A stretch of 24,535 nt of DNA from SM23-73-3 sp965369445 (GCA_965369445.1 CBDUQU010000030.1:1-24535), one strand, 5' to 3'; positions 7,516 through 16,457 are shown, counted from the first letter of the stretch. Made by a program: numbers and translations. The notes: generated by a model from the sequence alone, not told the origin.

Positions 7516-10500
7516 ATGCCAATCCCTAAGGCGACAAAGAGCATCACGATCTTGCTTATCTCCGTCGTAATGCTGTCTTTTGGTGGCATCCTTGCGGCAG
7601 CCGAAGCGGCGGCTGACGTGGTCAGCGTGCCCATACCCATCGGCGATTACCGCGTCGACCAAGTCCAAGAAGGACGGAGGGTTTCAGTCGAGGACTTCGG
7701 TCGATTGCTGGTTCCGGGGAAACCGAACCTACCGTCAAAGATCTTTGCCATAGCAATACCTCCTGGCGCTGAGGTAGCCGGGGTCACCTTTGACCTGGGT
7801 GAGGGCATAGTGCTGCCCGGCACCTACAAAATACCACCCTGTCCCCTGCCCAGAGTCATCTGCCAGGAAGACCCTTTGCTGTATGAAAGAGACAGGCGGA
7901 TGTATGAGGAGAACTACAACTCGGTCTACGGAAGCAATCAGCCGTACCCAGCCTCGGTCGGAGAGGTTGTTCGCACCGCAGGCTTCCGGAAGTACAATCT
8001 GGTTGACGTGAGAATCACGCCATTCTCCTATCGTCCTCAATCGGGTCAGCTAACCTACTATCCGGAAGTCACCGTTCGTGTGAACTATACTCTTCTCAAG
8101 AGTCTTTCTCCTCAGGAAATGATCGCCGATAACCTTCCGCGACAGGAACGGATTGCACAAGAGATCATCCTCAATTATGATCAAGCTCAGGGCTGGTATC
8201 CCGGCACGGTGGGAGAAAAGGAGGATTATGACTTCGTCATCATCACCCTGGATGCCTTGACCTCAGCAGTGGCTCCTCTGGCCAGCTGGGAAATGACCAA
8301 AGGCAGAACGGTGAACGTAGTGACAACCTCCTGGATTAACTCCAACTACACTGGTTACGATCTGGCCGAGCGGATGAGGAACTTCCTTAGAGACAAGTAC
8401 CCCTCTGGCGAATGGGGCATAGAAGACGTGCTGCTGGTCGGCCACTACGATGACGTTCCCATGCGCCGCACGGAGCAGGATCTGGGATACGGAAAACCAG
8501 AGACCGATTTTTACTATGCCGAGCTTTCCCTTCCCGACAATGAGTCCTGGGATGCCGATCAGGATCATCGCTGGGGCGAAAACTCAGACCCCATCGATTT
8601 CTATAACGAGGTTAACGTAGGAAGAATTCCCTGGAGCGATGCTTCCACCGTCCAGCACATCTGCCAGAAGTCCGTGGCCTATGAGCAGAACGACAATCCG
8701 ACGTTTAAGAAGAACATACTTCTTCTGGGAGCTTTCTTCTGGGATAACGATCCCAATCCGCGCACGGACAATGCCGTGCTCATGGAAGCCAAGGTGGATC
8801 AGCCCTGGATGTCCGACTGGACCATGACCCGGATGTACGAACAGGGGTACTCCACCTATCCGATGGATTACAATCTCACTTACAACAACGTGCGCTCGGT
8901 CTGGTCGTCCGGCACGTTCGCCTTTGTGAACTGGGCCGGGCACGGGTCGCCTACCTCCTGCCATATCTATCATGGCACCGGCGAGGCTTTCGCCTCCACG
9001 TCCACCTGTCCCTATCTCAACGACGACTACCCGGCGATCTGTTTCGCCGACGCCTGCAGCAACTCGGACACCGATTATCTGAACTTAGGTCAGGCTATGT
9101 TACAGCAGGGAACGGTGGGCTTTGTGGGTGCTACCAAGGTTGCCCTCGGATGTCCCGGCTGGAACGATCCGTACGACGGTTCCAGTCAGTCGTTGGACTA
9201 CTTCTTTACCATCTGTGTTACTTCCGGAGACTACACTCAAGGAGAGGCTCTCCAATGGGCATTAAGAGAAATGTACACCAACGGGCTGTGGTCTTATCTT
9301 AAGTACGAAACGTTTGAATGGGGGGCACTATGGGGCAATCCGGATCTCGGAATGGGTGCCACCGCATCCCTCAGTATCCTTCTCCCCGACGGCGTGCCCG
9401 AGTTAATCGAGCCCGGCGTCCCCACCACGATCACTGTGGAGATCAATGAGAGCGGTGATACGTACGTGCCTGGCTCGGGTATGCTTCACTATCGGTACGA
9501 TGTTGGCACCTATCTTACCTTGCCTCTGGTCTCTCTCGGTGGTGATCTTTACGAAGCCACCTTGCCGGCGGCGCAGTGTGACGACCGTCCCGAATATTAC
9601 CTCAGCGCCGAGGGATTCGCCTCCGGAGTGCTGTATAACCCGCATGATGCTCCCGCCACCGTCTACTCCTCGCAGGTGGGAGAAATTACCGTGTTGTTCG
9701 CTGACGATTTCGAGACCTATCTCGGGTGGACTGTCGAAAACGATCCCTATCTTACAGACGGTGCCTGGGAGCGCGGCGTTCCGGTGGGGGGCGGAGATCG
9801 AGGCGATCCACCCACTGACTTCGATGGCTCAAGCAATTGCTATCTCACAGATAACGTAGATGGGAATTCTGACGTCGATGACGGGATCACCTGGTTAATC
9901 TCGCCAACTTTAGACCTTAGCACGGCCTTAGACGCCGAAGTTCATTACGCTCTGTGGTATACCAACAACAATGGGGCTGATCCCAACAACGATCTATTCC
10001 TAGTCCATGTCTCTAACAACAATGGCGCAGATTGGATCTTAGTTGAGACGATTGGGCCTGTAACCTCCAGAGGGTGGAAAGAGAAAAGCTTCAAGGTAAG
10101 CGATTTTGTCACGCCCACCAGCCTGGTCAAAGTCCGCTTTGAGGCCTCAGACCTGAATGACGGTTCTGTGGTGGAAGCAGGTATTGACGCCTTCACAGTT
10201 TCGGTCTTCGAGTGTGGTGAGTACATTTGTGTAGACGGTGACGGCGATGGTTATGGTGATCCCGGGCATCCAGAAAACACCTGCCCGGACGATAACTGCC
10301 CGACCGTGTACAATCCGGATCAGGCGGACGCTGACGGCGATGGGATGGGTGATCTCTGCGACGCCTGCACCGATACCGACGGCGATGGCTACGGTAATCC
10401 TGGATTTCCTGAGAACACGTGCGATGATGATAACTGCCCGCTTGCCTACAATCCGGATCAGGAGGACTCCGACAGCGATGGCGCCGGTGATTCGTGTGAT

Positions 10501-11277
10501 GTATGTCCAAACCACCCCGACGATGACTGCTGCAATCCGTCCGGGACTAACCTCCCGCCGCAGATAACCTCTTCTGCCAGCGTGATGGCGACCCCATCCC
10601 CCGGTGTTCCGTTTGTGTACGTTGCCAAAGCATCCGACATAAACTGCGACGGGTCCGAGCTGGTCATCGGCTTTTTCGATATCCCCTTCTGGTGCACCGT
10701 CTCTGACGATACACTGTCCGGACCCGTGGGCTGCGATTATGCCGACACCTCGTTCAAAGTGACGGTGTCGGATGGTACTGCGGCCGATACCCTGACGGTA
10801 ATTGTAACCATCGACCATTCCAATGTGGCGCCGTCGATAACCTCGATGGGAGACACCGTGGTGGTCGCGGCCGGTGCGGCTTTCGTCTATTGTCCTACCA
10901 TAGTGGATCCGGATGATGAGACTCACCTGATCACCTACCTGGACTATCCGAACTGGTGCTCGGTTCAGAACGACTCGCTTCTCGGCGTTGCTCCCGACAC
11001 GGCATCCCTGGAACCGTTGACCGTGGCAGCTAAAGATTATTGCAATGCCGACACTCTGTCCTTCGTGGTGCGAACCTATCTTGCAGGCGACGCCAACGCC
11101 GACGGTGTAATTGACATCGGCGACGTGGTCCACTTAGTAAACTATCTGTATAGGAGCGGACCTCCTCCCGACCCCTCAGAAGCAGGAGATGCCAACTGTG
11201 ACCAGACGATTGACATCGGTGACGTGGTCTACCTGATCAACTATCTCTTTAAAGGTGGACCGGCACCGGGCTGTTAG
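7516..11277 (+). CDS. Large multidomain C25 peptidase with jelly-roll, TSP3, Ig-like and dockerin domains (B1)
   Basis: Predicted secreted endopeptidase of 1253 residues, the longest of the array. GGAGAGG precedes the ATG. The signal peptide runs to about residue 32 (EAAA-D). The C25 propeptide-like region follows (LLVPGKPNLPSK), then the catalytic domain with His at about residue 476 in AGHGSP and Cys at about 514 in ADACSNSDTD. After the peptidase (about residue 615) comes an Ig-like linker domain. A jelly-roll/MAM-like module starts at about 728 with DDFE and ends before 905. Calcium-binding thrombospondin type 3 repeats (DGDGDGYGDPG, CPDDNCP) cover about 905-1000, and two Ig-like segments follow (about 1010-1100 and 1100-1188). 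The dockerin (about 1190-1253) ends PGC. Promoter and terminator flank it closely, so it is probably monocistronic. The extra modules suggest binding to a glycan, matrix or surface, which is inference. Confidence 0.9.
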   Translation: MPIPKATKSITILLISVVMLSFGGILAAAEAAADVVSVPIPIGDYRVDQVQEGRRVSVEDFGRLLVPGKPNLPSKIFAIAIPPGAEVAGVTFDLGEGIVLPGTYKIPPCPLPRVICQEDPLLYERDRRMYEENYNSVYGSNQPYPASVGEVVRTAGFRKYNLVDVRITPFSYRPQSGQLTYYPEVTVRVNYTLLKSLSPQEMIADNLPRQERIAQEIILNYDQAQGWYPGTVGEKEDYDFVIITLDALTSAVAPLASWEMTKGRTVNVVTTSWINSNYTGYDLAERMRNFLRDKYPSGEWGIEDVLLVGHYDDVPMRRTEQDLGYGKPETDFYYAELSLPDNESWDADQDHRWGENSDPIDFYNEVNVGRIPWSDASTVQHICQKSVAYEQNDNPTFKKNILLLGAFFWDNDPNPRTDNAVLMEAKVDQPWMSDWTMTRMYEQGYSTYPMDYNLTYNNVRSVWSSGTFAFVNWAGHGSPTSCHIYHGTGEAFASTSTCPYLNDDYPAICFADACSNSDTDYLNLGQAMLQQGTVGFVGATKVALGCPGWNDPYDGSSQSLDYFFTICVTSGDYTQGEALQWALREMYTNGLWSYLKYETFEWGALWGNPDLGMGATASLSILLPDGVPELIEPGVPTTITVEINESGDTYVPGSGMLHYRYDVGTYLTLPLVSLGGDLYEATLPAAQCDDRPEYYLSAEGFASGVLYNPHDAPATVYSSQVGEITVLFADDFETYLGWTVENDPYLTDGAWERGVPVGGGDRGDPPTDFDGSSNCYLTDNVDGNSDVDDGITWLISPTLDLSTALDAEVHYALWYTNNNGADPNNDLFLVHVSNNNGADWILVETIGPVTSRGWKEKSFKVSDFVTPTSLVKVRFEASDLNDGSVVEAGIDAFTVSVFECGEYICVDGDGDGYGDPGHPENTCPDDNCPTVYNPDQADADGDGMGDLCDACTDTDGDGYGNPGFPENTCDDDNCPLAYNPDQEDSDSDGAGDSCDVCPNHPDDDCCNPSGTNLPPQITSSASVMATPSPGVPFVYVAKASDINCDGSELVIGFFDIPFWCTVSDDTLSGPVGCDYADTSFKVTVSDGTAADTLTVIVTIDHSNVAPSITSMGDTVVVAAGAAFVYCPTIVDPDDETHLITYLDYPNWCSVQNDSLLGVAPDTASLEPLTVAAKDYCNADTLSFVVRTYLAGDANADGVIDIGDVVHLVNYLYRSGPPPDPSEAGDANCDQTIDIGDVVYLINYLFKGGPAPGC

Positions 11278-11313
11278 CTAATTCTAAACAAGTCAGACTG
11301 CTGCGCAACAATC

Positions 11314-11353
11314 AGCCCCGACCCCGTTTAAGGCGGGGCCGGGGCTTTTTTCT
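11314..11353 (+). terminator. Rho-independent terminator after B1
   Basis: A long GC-rich hairpin: AGCCCCGACCCCG (11314-11326) pairs with CGGGGCCGGGGCT (11334-11346) with one internal mismatch. A T-rich tract follows. It lies about 35 bp after the B1 stop. Confidence 0.88.
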
Positions 11354-11432
11354 CTTCTACGCTTTCGCGTTCCGAAGCCCGCAGGGGTTCGGGTCATACC
11401 TGATCATTCCAGGCCTCGGCGCAACGTTTTGC

Positions 11433-11460
11433 TTGACTTTCTGGAGTTTTGAGTTATAAT
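11433..11460 (+). promoter_or_regulatory. Sigma-70-type promoter for B2
   Basis: TTGACT (11433-11438), a 16-bp spacer and a perfect TATAAT (11455-11460). The architecture is shared with the B1 and B3 promoters. The spacer keeps the TTT-GG-TTTT-G pattern seen in the B3 copy. The leader of about 60 bp ends in CTCAAAGGAGGA, a strong ribosome binding site also found before B3. Confidence 0.82.
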
Positions 11461-11526
11461 AAAATGGTACGGTATGTGTGAACGTATACAGAGGTAGTAG
11501 TTACACTAACCTCAAAGGAGGAAGGA

Positions 11527-13836
11527 ATGAAAGAGTGCGGAAGGGTAGTGGTTTTCCTTATCGCTTTGCTGGCGGTGAGCGGCCTCGCCGTGAGCGCTGA
11601 TGATGGGGTAGTCAGTGTTCCTGTCCCCATCGGAACGTACCAGATCGAAAGTACGCCGCAAGGACAGTATATCTCCGTGGAGGACTTCGGTCGCATCCTG
11701 GTTCCAGGAAAGCCGGACCTGCCTTCGAAGATCTTTGCCATAGCGATCCCGCCGGGAGCCGAGGTGGCTGAGGTCACCTTCGATGTAGGACAAGGTATAC
11801 TCCTTCCCGGAACCTATAACATAGTACCGACCGTTCTGCCAAGAGTGATCGGCGAGGAAGATCCACTGGTCTATGCACGAGAGAGACAGGGGTATGAAGA
11901 AAACTATAGTACAGTCTATGGAAGCGACCAGCCGTATCCGGCCTCGGTGGGAGAGTTCGTTCGCACCGCCGGTTTCAGGAAGTACAACCTGGTGGACGTC
12001 AGAGTCAGCCCTGTCACTTATCGCCCCCTCTCCGGCCAATTGACCTATCATCCTTATGTCACCATCCACGTCAGTTATACCTATCCCAAAGGTTTTTCCG
12101 CAGATGACATTATGATCGACAACCTGCCGCGGAAGGAACAACTGGCACGGGAGATCATCCTCAACTATGATGAAGCTCAGAGCTGGTATCCCGCCGCGAT
12201 TGGCGGAAAGGAGAGCTTCGACTTCGTTTTCATCACCCTTGAGAGTTTGGTCTCTCAGGTGGCGCCCCTGGTGACCTGGGAAATCAGCAAGGGCAGAACC
12301 GTAAACGTGGTCACCACTTCCTGGATCAGTGCCAACTATTCCGGCTGGGATTTGACCGAGAGGGTAAGAAACTTCCTGCGGGACAAGTATCCCTCGGAGG
12401 AGTGGGGGATTGAGGACGTGCTTTTAGTCGCTAATTACAACGATCTGCCCCCCCGCCGGGTCTGGCAGGACCTTGGATACGGGAAACCGGAGACCGATTT
12501 CTATTTCGCGGAACTTTCCAAACCGGACAGCCTCTCCTGGGACGGCGACGGAGATCATCAATATGCTGAGAATTACGTGGATCTGGTTGATTACTATGCC
12601 GAGGTAGTCGTGGGAAGAATCCCCTGGAGTCAGGCTTCAACCGTCCAGCAGATCTGCGGGAAGTCGGCTGCCTATGAACAGAACCAGGATCCTGCATTCA
12701 AGAAGAACATTCTCCTTTTGGGCGCCTACTTCTGGGACAACACGGACAACGCAGTACTTATGGAGACCAAAATCAATCAGTCCTGGATGTTTAGTTGGAC
12801 CAAGACCCGCATGTACGAGCAGGGTCACTCCATCTATCCCTCGGATTACAACCTGACATACAGCAACGTGTTATCCGTCTGGTCCTCCGGCCAGTTCGCC
12901 TTCGTTAACTGGGCCGGTCATGGATCCCCCCATTCAGTCCATGTCATGTATTCAAAGGGCAGCGCCTTCGCCACCACGTCCACCTGCCCCAGCCTCAATG
13001 ACAATTATCCGTCGATTGTCTTCGCGGATGCCTGCAGCAACTCCGACACTGACTATGGCAATATCGGTCGGGCCATGCTGGGGCAAGGAGCGGTAGGCTT
13101 TCTGGGCGCCACAAAGGTTGCATTAGGAAGGCCGGGCTGGAACAATCCTTACAGCGGCTCCAGCCAGTCGTTCGACTACTTCTTTACCACCTGTGTCACC
13201 TCCGGAGATTACACTCAGGGCCAGGCTCATCAGTGGGCTCTAATCCACATGTATGAGAACGGCCTCTGGTCCAGCCCGAAATACGAACATTTCGAGTGGT
13301 CATCCTACTGGGGCAATCCCAACCTGGGGATGGGTCCTGTGATTTCGAGTTATCCTCCGGCGACACCGGCAACACCTACCGGGACGGCTGAGGCGCCGCC
13401 GGGAGTAGAACACGATTTCTCCAGCAGCACCACCGATCCGGAGGGAGAGAACATATTCTACTTGTTCGACTGGGGAGATGGTACAGACAGTGATTGGCTT
13501 GGACCATACAATTCCGGAGAGACATGCACCGCATCCAAGTCTTGGGCTGACGCGGGTTCCTACGAAGTGCAGGTAAAGGCCAAGGACATCTACGATCGCG
13601 AGTCTGGCTGGTCACAACCGCTCTCAGTAGCCAGATACGTACGCGGTGACTGCAATGACGATGACGTAATAGACATCGGGGACGCGATTTACCTGATCAA
13701 TTACCTGTACAAGAGCGGCCCCGCTCCCGATCCCCCACAAGCCGGTGACGTCAACTGCGACTCCGGATGTGAACTGGCCGACGTGGTCTTCCTGGTCAAC
13801 TATCTGTTCAAGAGCGGCCCGCCCCCGGACTGTTAG
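11527..13836 (+). CDS. Secreted C25 cysteine peptidase with PKD and dockerin domains (B2)
   Basis: Predicted secreted endopeptidase of 769 residues. AAAGGAGGA lies just before the ATG. The signal peptide ends near VSA-D at about residue 24. The propeptide-like region carries ILVPGKPDLPSK and KYNLVDVRVSP. The catalytic His is at about residue 465 in AGHGSP and the Cys at about 503 in ADACSNSDTD. A linker with PATPATPTG leads into a PKD domain (about 615-700, FDWGDG), followed by a dockerin (about 705-769). The second dockerin repeat is irregular (VNCDSGCELADVV), with an extra Cys and no DG, so its calcium loop may be weakened; the protein still ends in Cys. The tail is nearly the same as in the gene cut at the window start. 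The gene has its own promoter and terminator. Confidence 0.9.
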   Translation: MKECGRVVVFLIALLAVSGLAVSADDGVVSVPVPIGTYQIESTPQGQYISVEDFGRILVPGKPDLPSKIFAIAIPPGAEVAEVTFDVGQGILLPGTYNIVPTVLPRVIGEEDPLVYARERQGYEENYSTVYGSDQPYPASVGEFVRTAGFRKYNLVDVRVSPVTYRPLSGQLTYHPYVTIHVSYTYPKGFSADDIMIDNLPRKEQLAREIILNYDEAQSWYPAAIGGKESFDFVFITLESLVSQVAPLVTWEISKGRTVNVVTTSWISANYSGWDLTERVRNFLRDKYPSEEWGIEDVLLVANYNDLPPRRVWQDLGYGKPETDFYFAELSKPDSLSWDGDGDHQYAENYVDLVDYYAEVVVGRIPWSQASTVQQICGKSAAYEQNQDPAFKKNILLLGAYFWDNTDNAVLMETKINQSWMFSWTKTRMYEQGHSIYPSDYNLTYSNVLSVWSSGQFAFVNWAGHGSPHSVHVMYSKGSAFATTSTCPSLNDNYPSIVFADACSNSDTDYGNIGRAMLGQGAVGFLGATKVALGRPGWNNPYSGSSQSFDYFFTTCVTSGDYTQGQAHQWALIHMYENGLWSSPKYEHFEWSSYWGNPNLGMGPVISSYPPATPATPTGTAEAPPGVEHDFSSSTTDPEGENIFYLFDWGDGTDSDWLGPYNSGETCTASKSWADAGSYEVQVKAKDIYDRESGWSQPLSVARYVRGDCNDDDVIDIGDAIYLINYLYKSGPAPDPPQAGDVNCDSGCELADVVFLVNYLFKSGPPPDC

Positions 13837-13870
13837 TGGGCAGGATGACCAGCCCGTTTTGACTGCACAA

Positions 13871-13910
13871 AGAAAAGCCCCGACTCTTGCGGAGTTGGGG
13901 CTTTTCTTTC
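13871..13910 (+). terminator. Rho-independent terminator after B2
   Basis: AGAAAAGCCCCGACTC (13871-13886) pairs with GAGTTGGGGCTTTTCT across a TTGCG loop. The T-rich arm supplies the uridine tract. The A-rich left arm would also allow termination in the opposite direction. The stem core resembles those after A3 and B3. Confidence 0.88.
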
Positions 13911-13922
13911 GCCCAGTTATCC

Positions 13923-13950
13923 TTGACTTTTTTGGCTTTCGGGTTATAAT
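13923..13950 (+). promoter_or_regulatory. Sigma-70-type promoter for B3
   Basis: TTGACT (13923-13928), a 16-bp spacer and TATAAT (13945-13950). It begins only about 13 bp after the B2 terminator hairpin, so B2 and B3 are insulated transcription units. The leader ends in CTCAAAGGAGGAGAGG before the B3 start. Confidence 0.85.
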
Positions 13951-14015
13951 TAGATTAGTATGGTTCTGAAGGATAAACGCGCTGGCAGCGTAATTCAATC
14001 TCAAAGGAGGAGAGG

Positions 14016-16028
14016 ATGCAGAACTGCAGAAGGGTAGTGCTTATCCTGATGTCGGTGCTGATGGCAGGCGGCATCATGGCACATGCCGAGGATGGGGTAA
14101 TCAGCGTACCTGTTCCCATCGGACCGTATGAGATTAGACCCACCCAACTGGGACACGAGGTCTACGTTGAGAACTTCGGCCGGCTGCTGGTTCCGGGAAA
14201 ACCGAATGTGCCATCAAAGATCTTCGCCGTTGCCATTCCTCCCGGGGCTGAAGTTGCCAGCGTCACCTTTGACATGGGAGAAGGTATAGTCCTTCCAGGC
14301 ACGTATGACATAGCTCCTTCTCGCTTGCCCAGGGTCATCGGCGAGGAGAATCCCGAACTCTACGCACGGGATCAGCAGATGTATGAGGCCAACTTCAACT
14401 CGGTTTACACAAGCGATGAACCTTATCCCGCCTTGGTCGGAGAGGTCGTACGCACCGCTGGATTCAGGAAGTACAACCTGGTAGACGTCAGAGTCACGCC
14501 GTTAACCTATCGCCCTGTCTCCGGTGAATTGACCTATCACCCTCAAGTCACTGTCCACGTCAGCTATACTTTTCCCAAAGATTTTTCCGCCGAAGACGTG
14601 ATGATTGACAACCTTGCGCGGAAGGAACGAATCGCAGAGGAGATCATCCTTAACTATGATCAAGCCCGGAGCTGGTATCCAGACGTTACCGGAGCCAAGG
14701 AGAGCTTTGACTTCGTCATCATCACCCTGGATGCCTTGACCTTCTCTGTAACTCCGCTGGTGGACTGGGAGACCAGCAAGGGGAAAAGCGTAAACGTAGT
14801 GACTACCTCCTGGATTAACACCAACTACACCGGCTACGATCTGGCCGAGAAGATGAGGAATTTCTTAAGAGACAAGTACCCGTCGGGTGAATGGGGTATT
14901 GAAGATGTACTGCTGGTTGGTGATTACGATGACGTGCCCATGCGTCGCACTGAGCAGGATGTTGGATACGGAAAGCCAGAGACTGACTTATACTATGCCG
15001 AACTATCCCTGCCGGATAATCAGTCCTGGGATGCTGATCAGGATCACCGCTGGGGCGAGCATTCAGACCCAATCGATTTTTATTCTGAGGTCAACGTTGG
15101 GAGAATCCCGTGGAGTGACGCTGCAACTGTTTTCAGCATTTGTGAAAAGTCTGCTGCTTACGAGCAAAACTCAGACCCTGCATTTAAGAAGAACATCCTC
15201 CTTTTGGGCGCCTTTTTCTGGGACGATACGGACAACGCAGTTCTTATGGAAGCCAAGGTCGACCAGCCCTGGATGTGGGATTGGACCATAACGCGCATGT
15301 ACGAGCAGGGCTCTTCTACCTACCCTTCAGACTACGACCTGAAATTCAACAACGTCAGGTCTGTCTGGTCGTCCGGCCAGTATGCCTTCGTGAACTGGGC
15401 CGGCCACGGCTCGCCCTATGCCGCCGCCATATGGTTCTCCACTCACGAGGCTTTTGTCTCTACTTCCACTTGCCCGAATCTCAACGACGACTATCCGTCA
15501 ATCATCTTCGCTGATGCCTGCAGTAATTCTGATACCGATCATCAAAACATTGGTCGAGCCATGTTGGCACAGGGCGGAGTTGGTTTTCTTGGCGCCACCA
15601 AGGTGGCATATGGAATGGGTGCCTGGGACGATCCCTATGATGGCTCAAGTCAGTCGTTCGACTATTTCTTTACCACCAGCGTTACCTCCGGAGATTACAC
15701 TCAGGGCGAGGCACATCAGTGGGCTTTGAGACATATGTACACTAACGGGCTCTGGTACATGGTCAAGTTCGAGATGTTCGAGTGGGGAGCCTTCTGGGGC
15801 AACCCCGCTCTCAGCATGGCATCCTATGTCCTGCGTGGAGACGCCAACGGAGATGGAGTAATAGATCTTGCTGACGTTGTCTATCTGATAAACTATCTAT
15901 ACAGAAGCGGCCTGGCCCCGGATTCCCCCGAGGCCGGAGACACCAACTGTGACGGAACAGTTGACATCGGCGACGTGGTCAATTTGATCAACTATCTTTA
16001 CAAAAACGGTACTGCACCAGGGTGCTGA
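14016..16028 (+). CDS. Secreted gingipain-like C25 cysteine peptidase with C-terminal dockerin (B3)
   Basis: The shortest array member at 670 residues, and the minimal subfamily B form: signal peptide, propeptide-like region, C25 domain and dockerin with no inserted module. AAAGGAGGAGAGG precedes the ATG. The signal peptide ends near AHA-E at about residue 24. LLVPGKPNVPSK marks the propeptide region. The catalytic His is at about residue 464 in AGHGSP and the Cys at about 502 in ADACSNSDTD. The dockerin (about 607-670) reads GDANGDG then GDTNCDG and ends PGC. The sequence is very close to B1 over the peptidase part (for example SWDADQDHRWGE is shared), so B1 looks like a B3-like gene that gained extra C-terminal modules, or B3 one that lost them. 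It has its own promoter and terminator. Confidence 0.9.
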   Translation: MQNCRRVVLILMSVLMAGGIMAHAEDGVISVPVPIGPYEIRPTQLGHEVYVENFGRLLVPGKPNVPSKIFAVAIPPGAEVASVTFDMGEGIVLPGTYDIAPSRLPRVIGEENPELYARDQQMYEANFNSVYTSDEPYPALVGEVVRTAGFRKYNLVDVRVTPLTYRPVSGELTYHPQVTVHVSYTFPKDFSAEDVMIDNLARKERIAEEIILNYDQARSWYPDVTGAKESFDFVIITLDALTFSVTPLVDWETSKGKSVNVVTTSWINTNYTGYDLAEKMRNFLRDKYPSGEWGIEDVLLVGDYDDVPMRRTEQDVGYGKPETDLYYAELSLPDNQSWDADQDHRWGEHSDPIDFYSEVNVGRIPWSDAATVFSICEKSAAYEQNSDPAFKKNILLLGAFFWDDTDNAVLMEAKVDQPWMWDWTITRMYEQGSSTYPSDYDLKFNNVRSVWSSGQYAFVNWAGHGSPYAAAIWFSTHEAFVSTSTCPNLNDDYPSIIFADACSNSDTDHQNIGRAMLAQGGVGFLGATKVAYGMGAWDDPYDGSSQSFDYFFTTSVTSGDYTQGEAHQWALRHMYTNGLWYMVKFEMFEWGAFWGNPALSMASYVLRGDANGDGVIDLADVVYLINYLYRSGLAPDSPEAGDTNCDGTVDIGDVVNLINYLYKNGTAPGC

Positions 16029-16065
16029 GTCTTCGACTACGAACGGACGCACTCGAAATCAATCG

Positions 16066-16100
16066 GCCCCAGCTCGCTCAGAGCTGGGGCTTCTTCATTT
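16066..16100 (+). terminator. Rho-independent terminator after B3
   Basis: GCCCCAGCTC (16066-16075) pairs perfectly with GAGCTGGGGC (16081-16090) around GCTCA. The tail TTCTTCATTT is T-rich but interrupted. It lies about 37 bp after the B3 stop. The stem is almost the same sequence as the A3 terminator. Confidence 0.8.
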
Positions 16101-16227
16101 GAGTTCTTAGGGCCAAGGCAAGCTTCGCCCTTAGGTGCGTAAGCTCTCCTGTAGTCACCCAATTCATTAGGCGGTTTTGGTGTTGATCCACCGGGGCGAA
16201 TTCCGCCACCCCCTCCCCTGCTCGATC

Positions 16228-16317
16228 CTTCGACTTGCTCCCTTCGGTCTGCCCAGACGGGCAAGCGTCTGCTTGAGCCTCAGGGTCGAAGACAGGATGG
16301 TGAGCTTGTCGAACCAT
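16228..16317. repeat. Dispersed palindromic repeat (TTCGAC/GTCGAA type)
   Basis: CTTCGAC (16228-16234) and GTCGAAG (16285-16291) form the outer arms, and TGCCC-AGAC-GGGCA (16250-16263) is an inner hairpin. The segment ending GGTGAGCTTGTCGAACC, read on the other strand, resembles GGTTCGAC...GCTCACCACCCTGAG at 24014-24063. This is the kind of short intergenic repeat found in many copies in some bacterial genomes. The rest of the 16101-16457 spacer contains no gene I can support. Confidence 0.6.
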
Positions 16318-16379
16318 GAATCGAACAACTACCTCCCGCGACTAACACTTGTTGGCGCTAACTCACCGGTTTGATCATA

Positions 16380-16402
16380 GCGGCGGGAATTCATCCCGCC
16401 GC
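16380..16402. repeat. Perfect 9-bp hairpin upstream of the rhomboid gene
   Basis: GCGGCGGGA (16380-16388) and TCCCGCCGC (16394-16402) pair perfectly around ATTCA. There is no T run after it. It lies about 55 bp before the rhomboid start and could be a 5' leader structure or a repeat fragment. Confidence 0.55.
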
Positions 16403-16457
16403 ATAAAGCCACTCTCATCGACGCCGATAAAAAAGCATACACCCAAAGGAAACGTAG

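Noticed and set aside
10147..11133. 328-codon open frame on the - strand
   Set aside because: It lies wholly inside B1, whose + strand frame encodes clear domains. The antisense frame gives no domain and is open because of the Asp/Gly-rich codons opposite.
1..16028. Cellulosome-type system
   Set aside because: Dockerins are present, but no cohesin, scaffoldin or glycoside hydrolase is visible. The proteins are peptidases, so the label is not supported.
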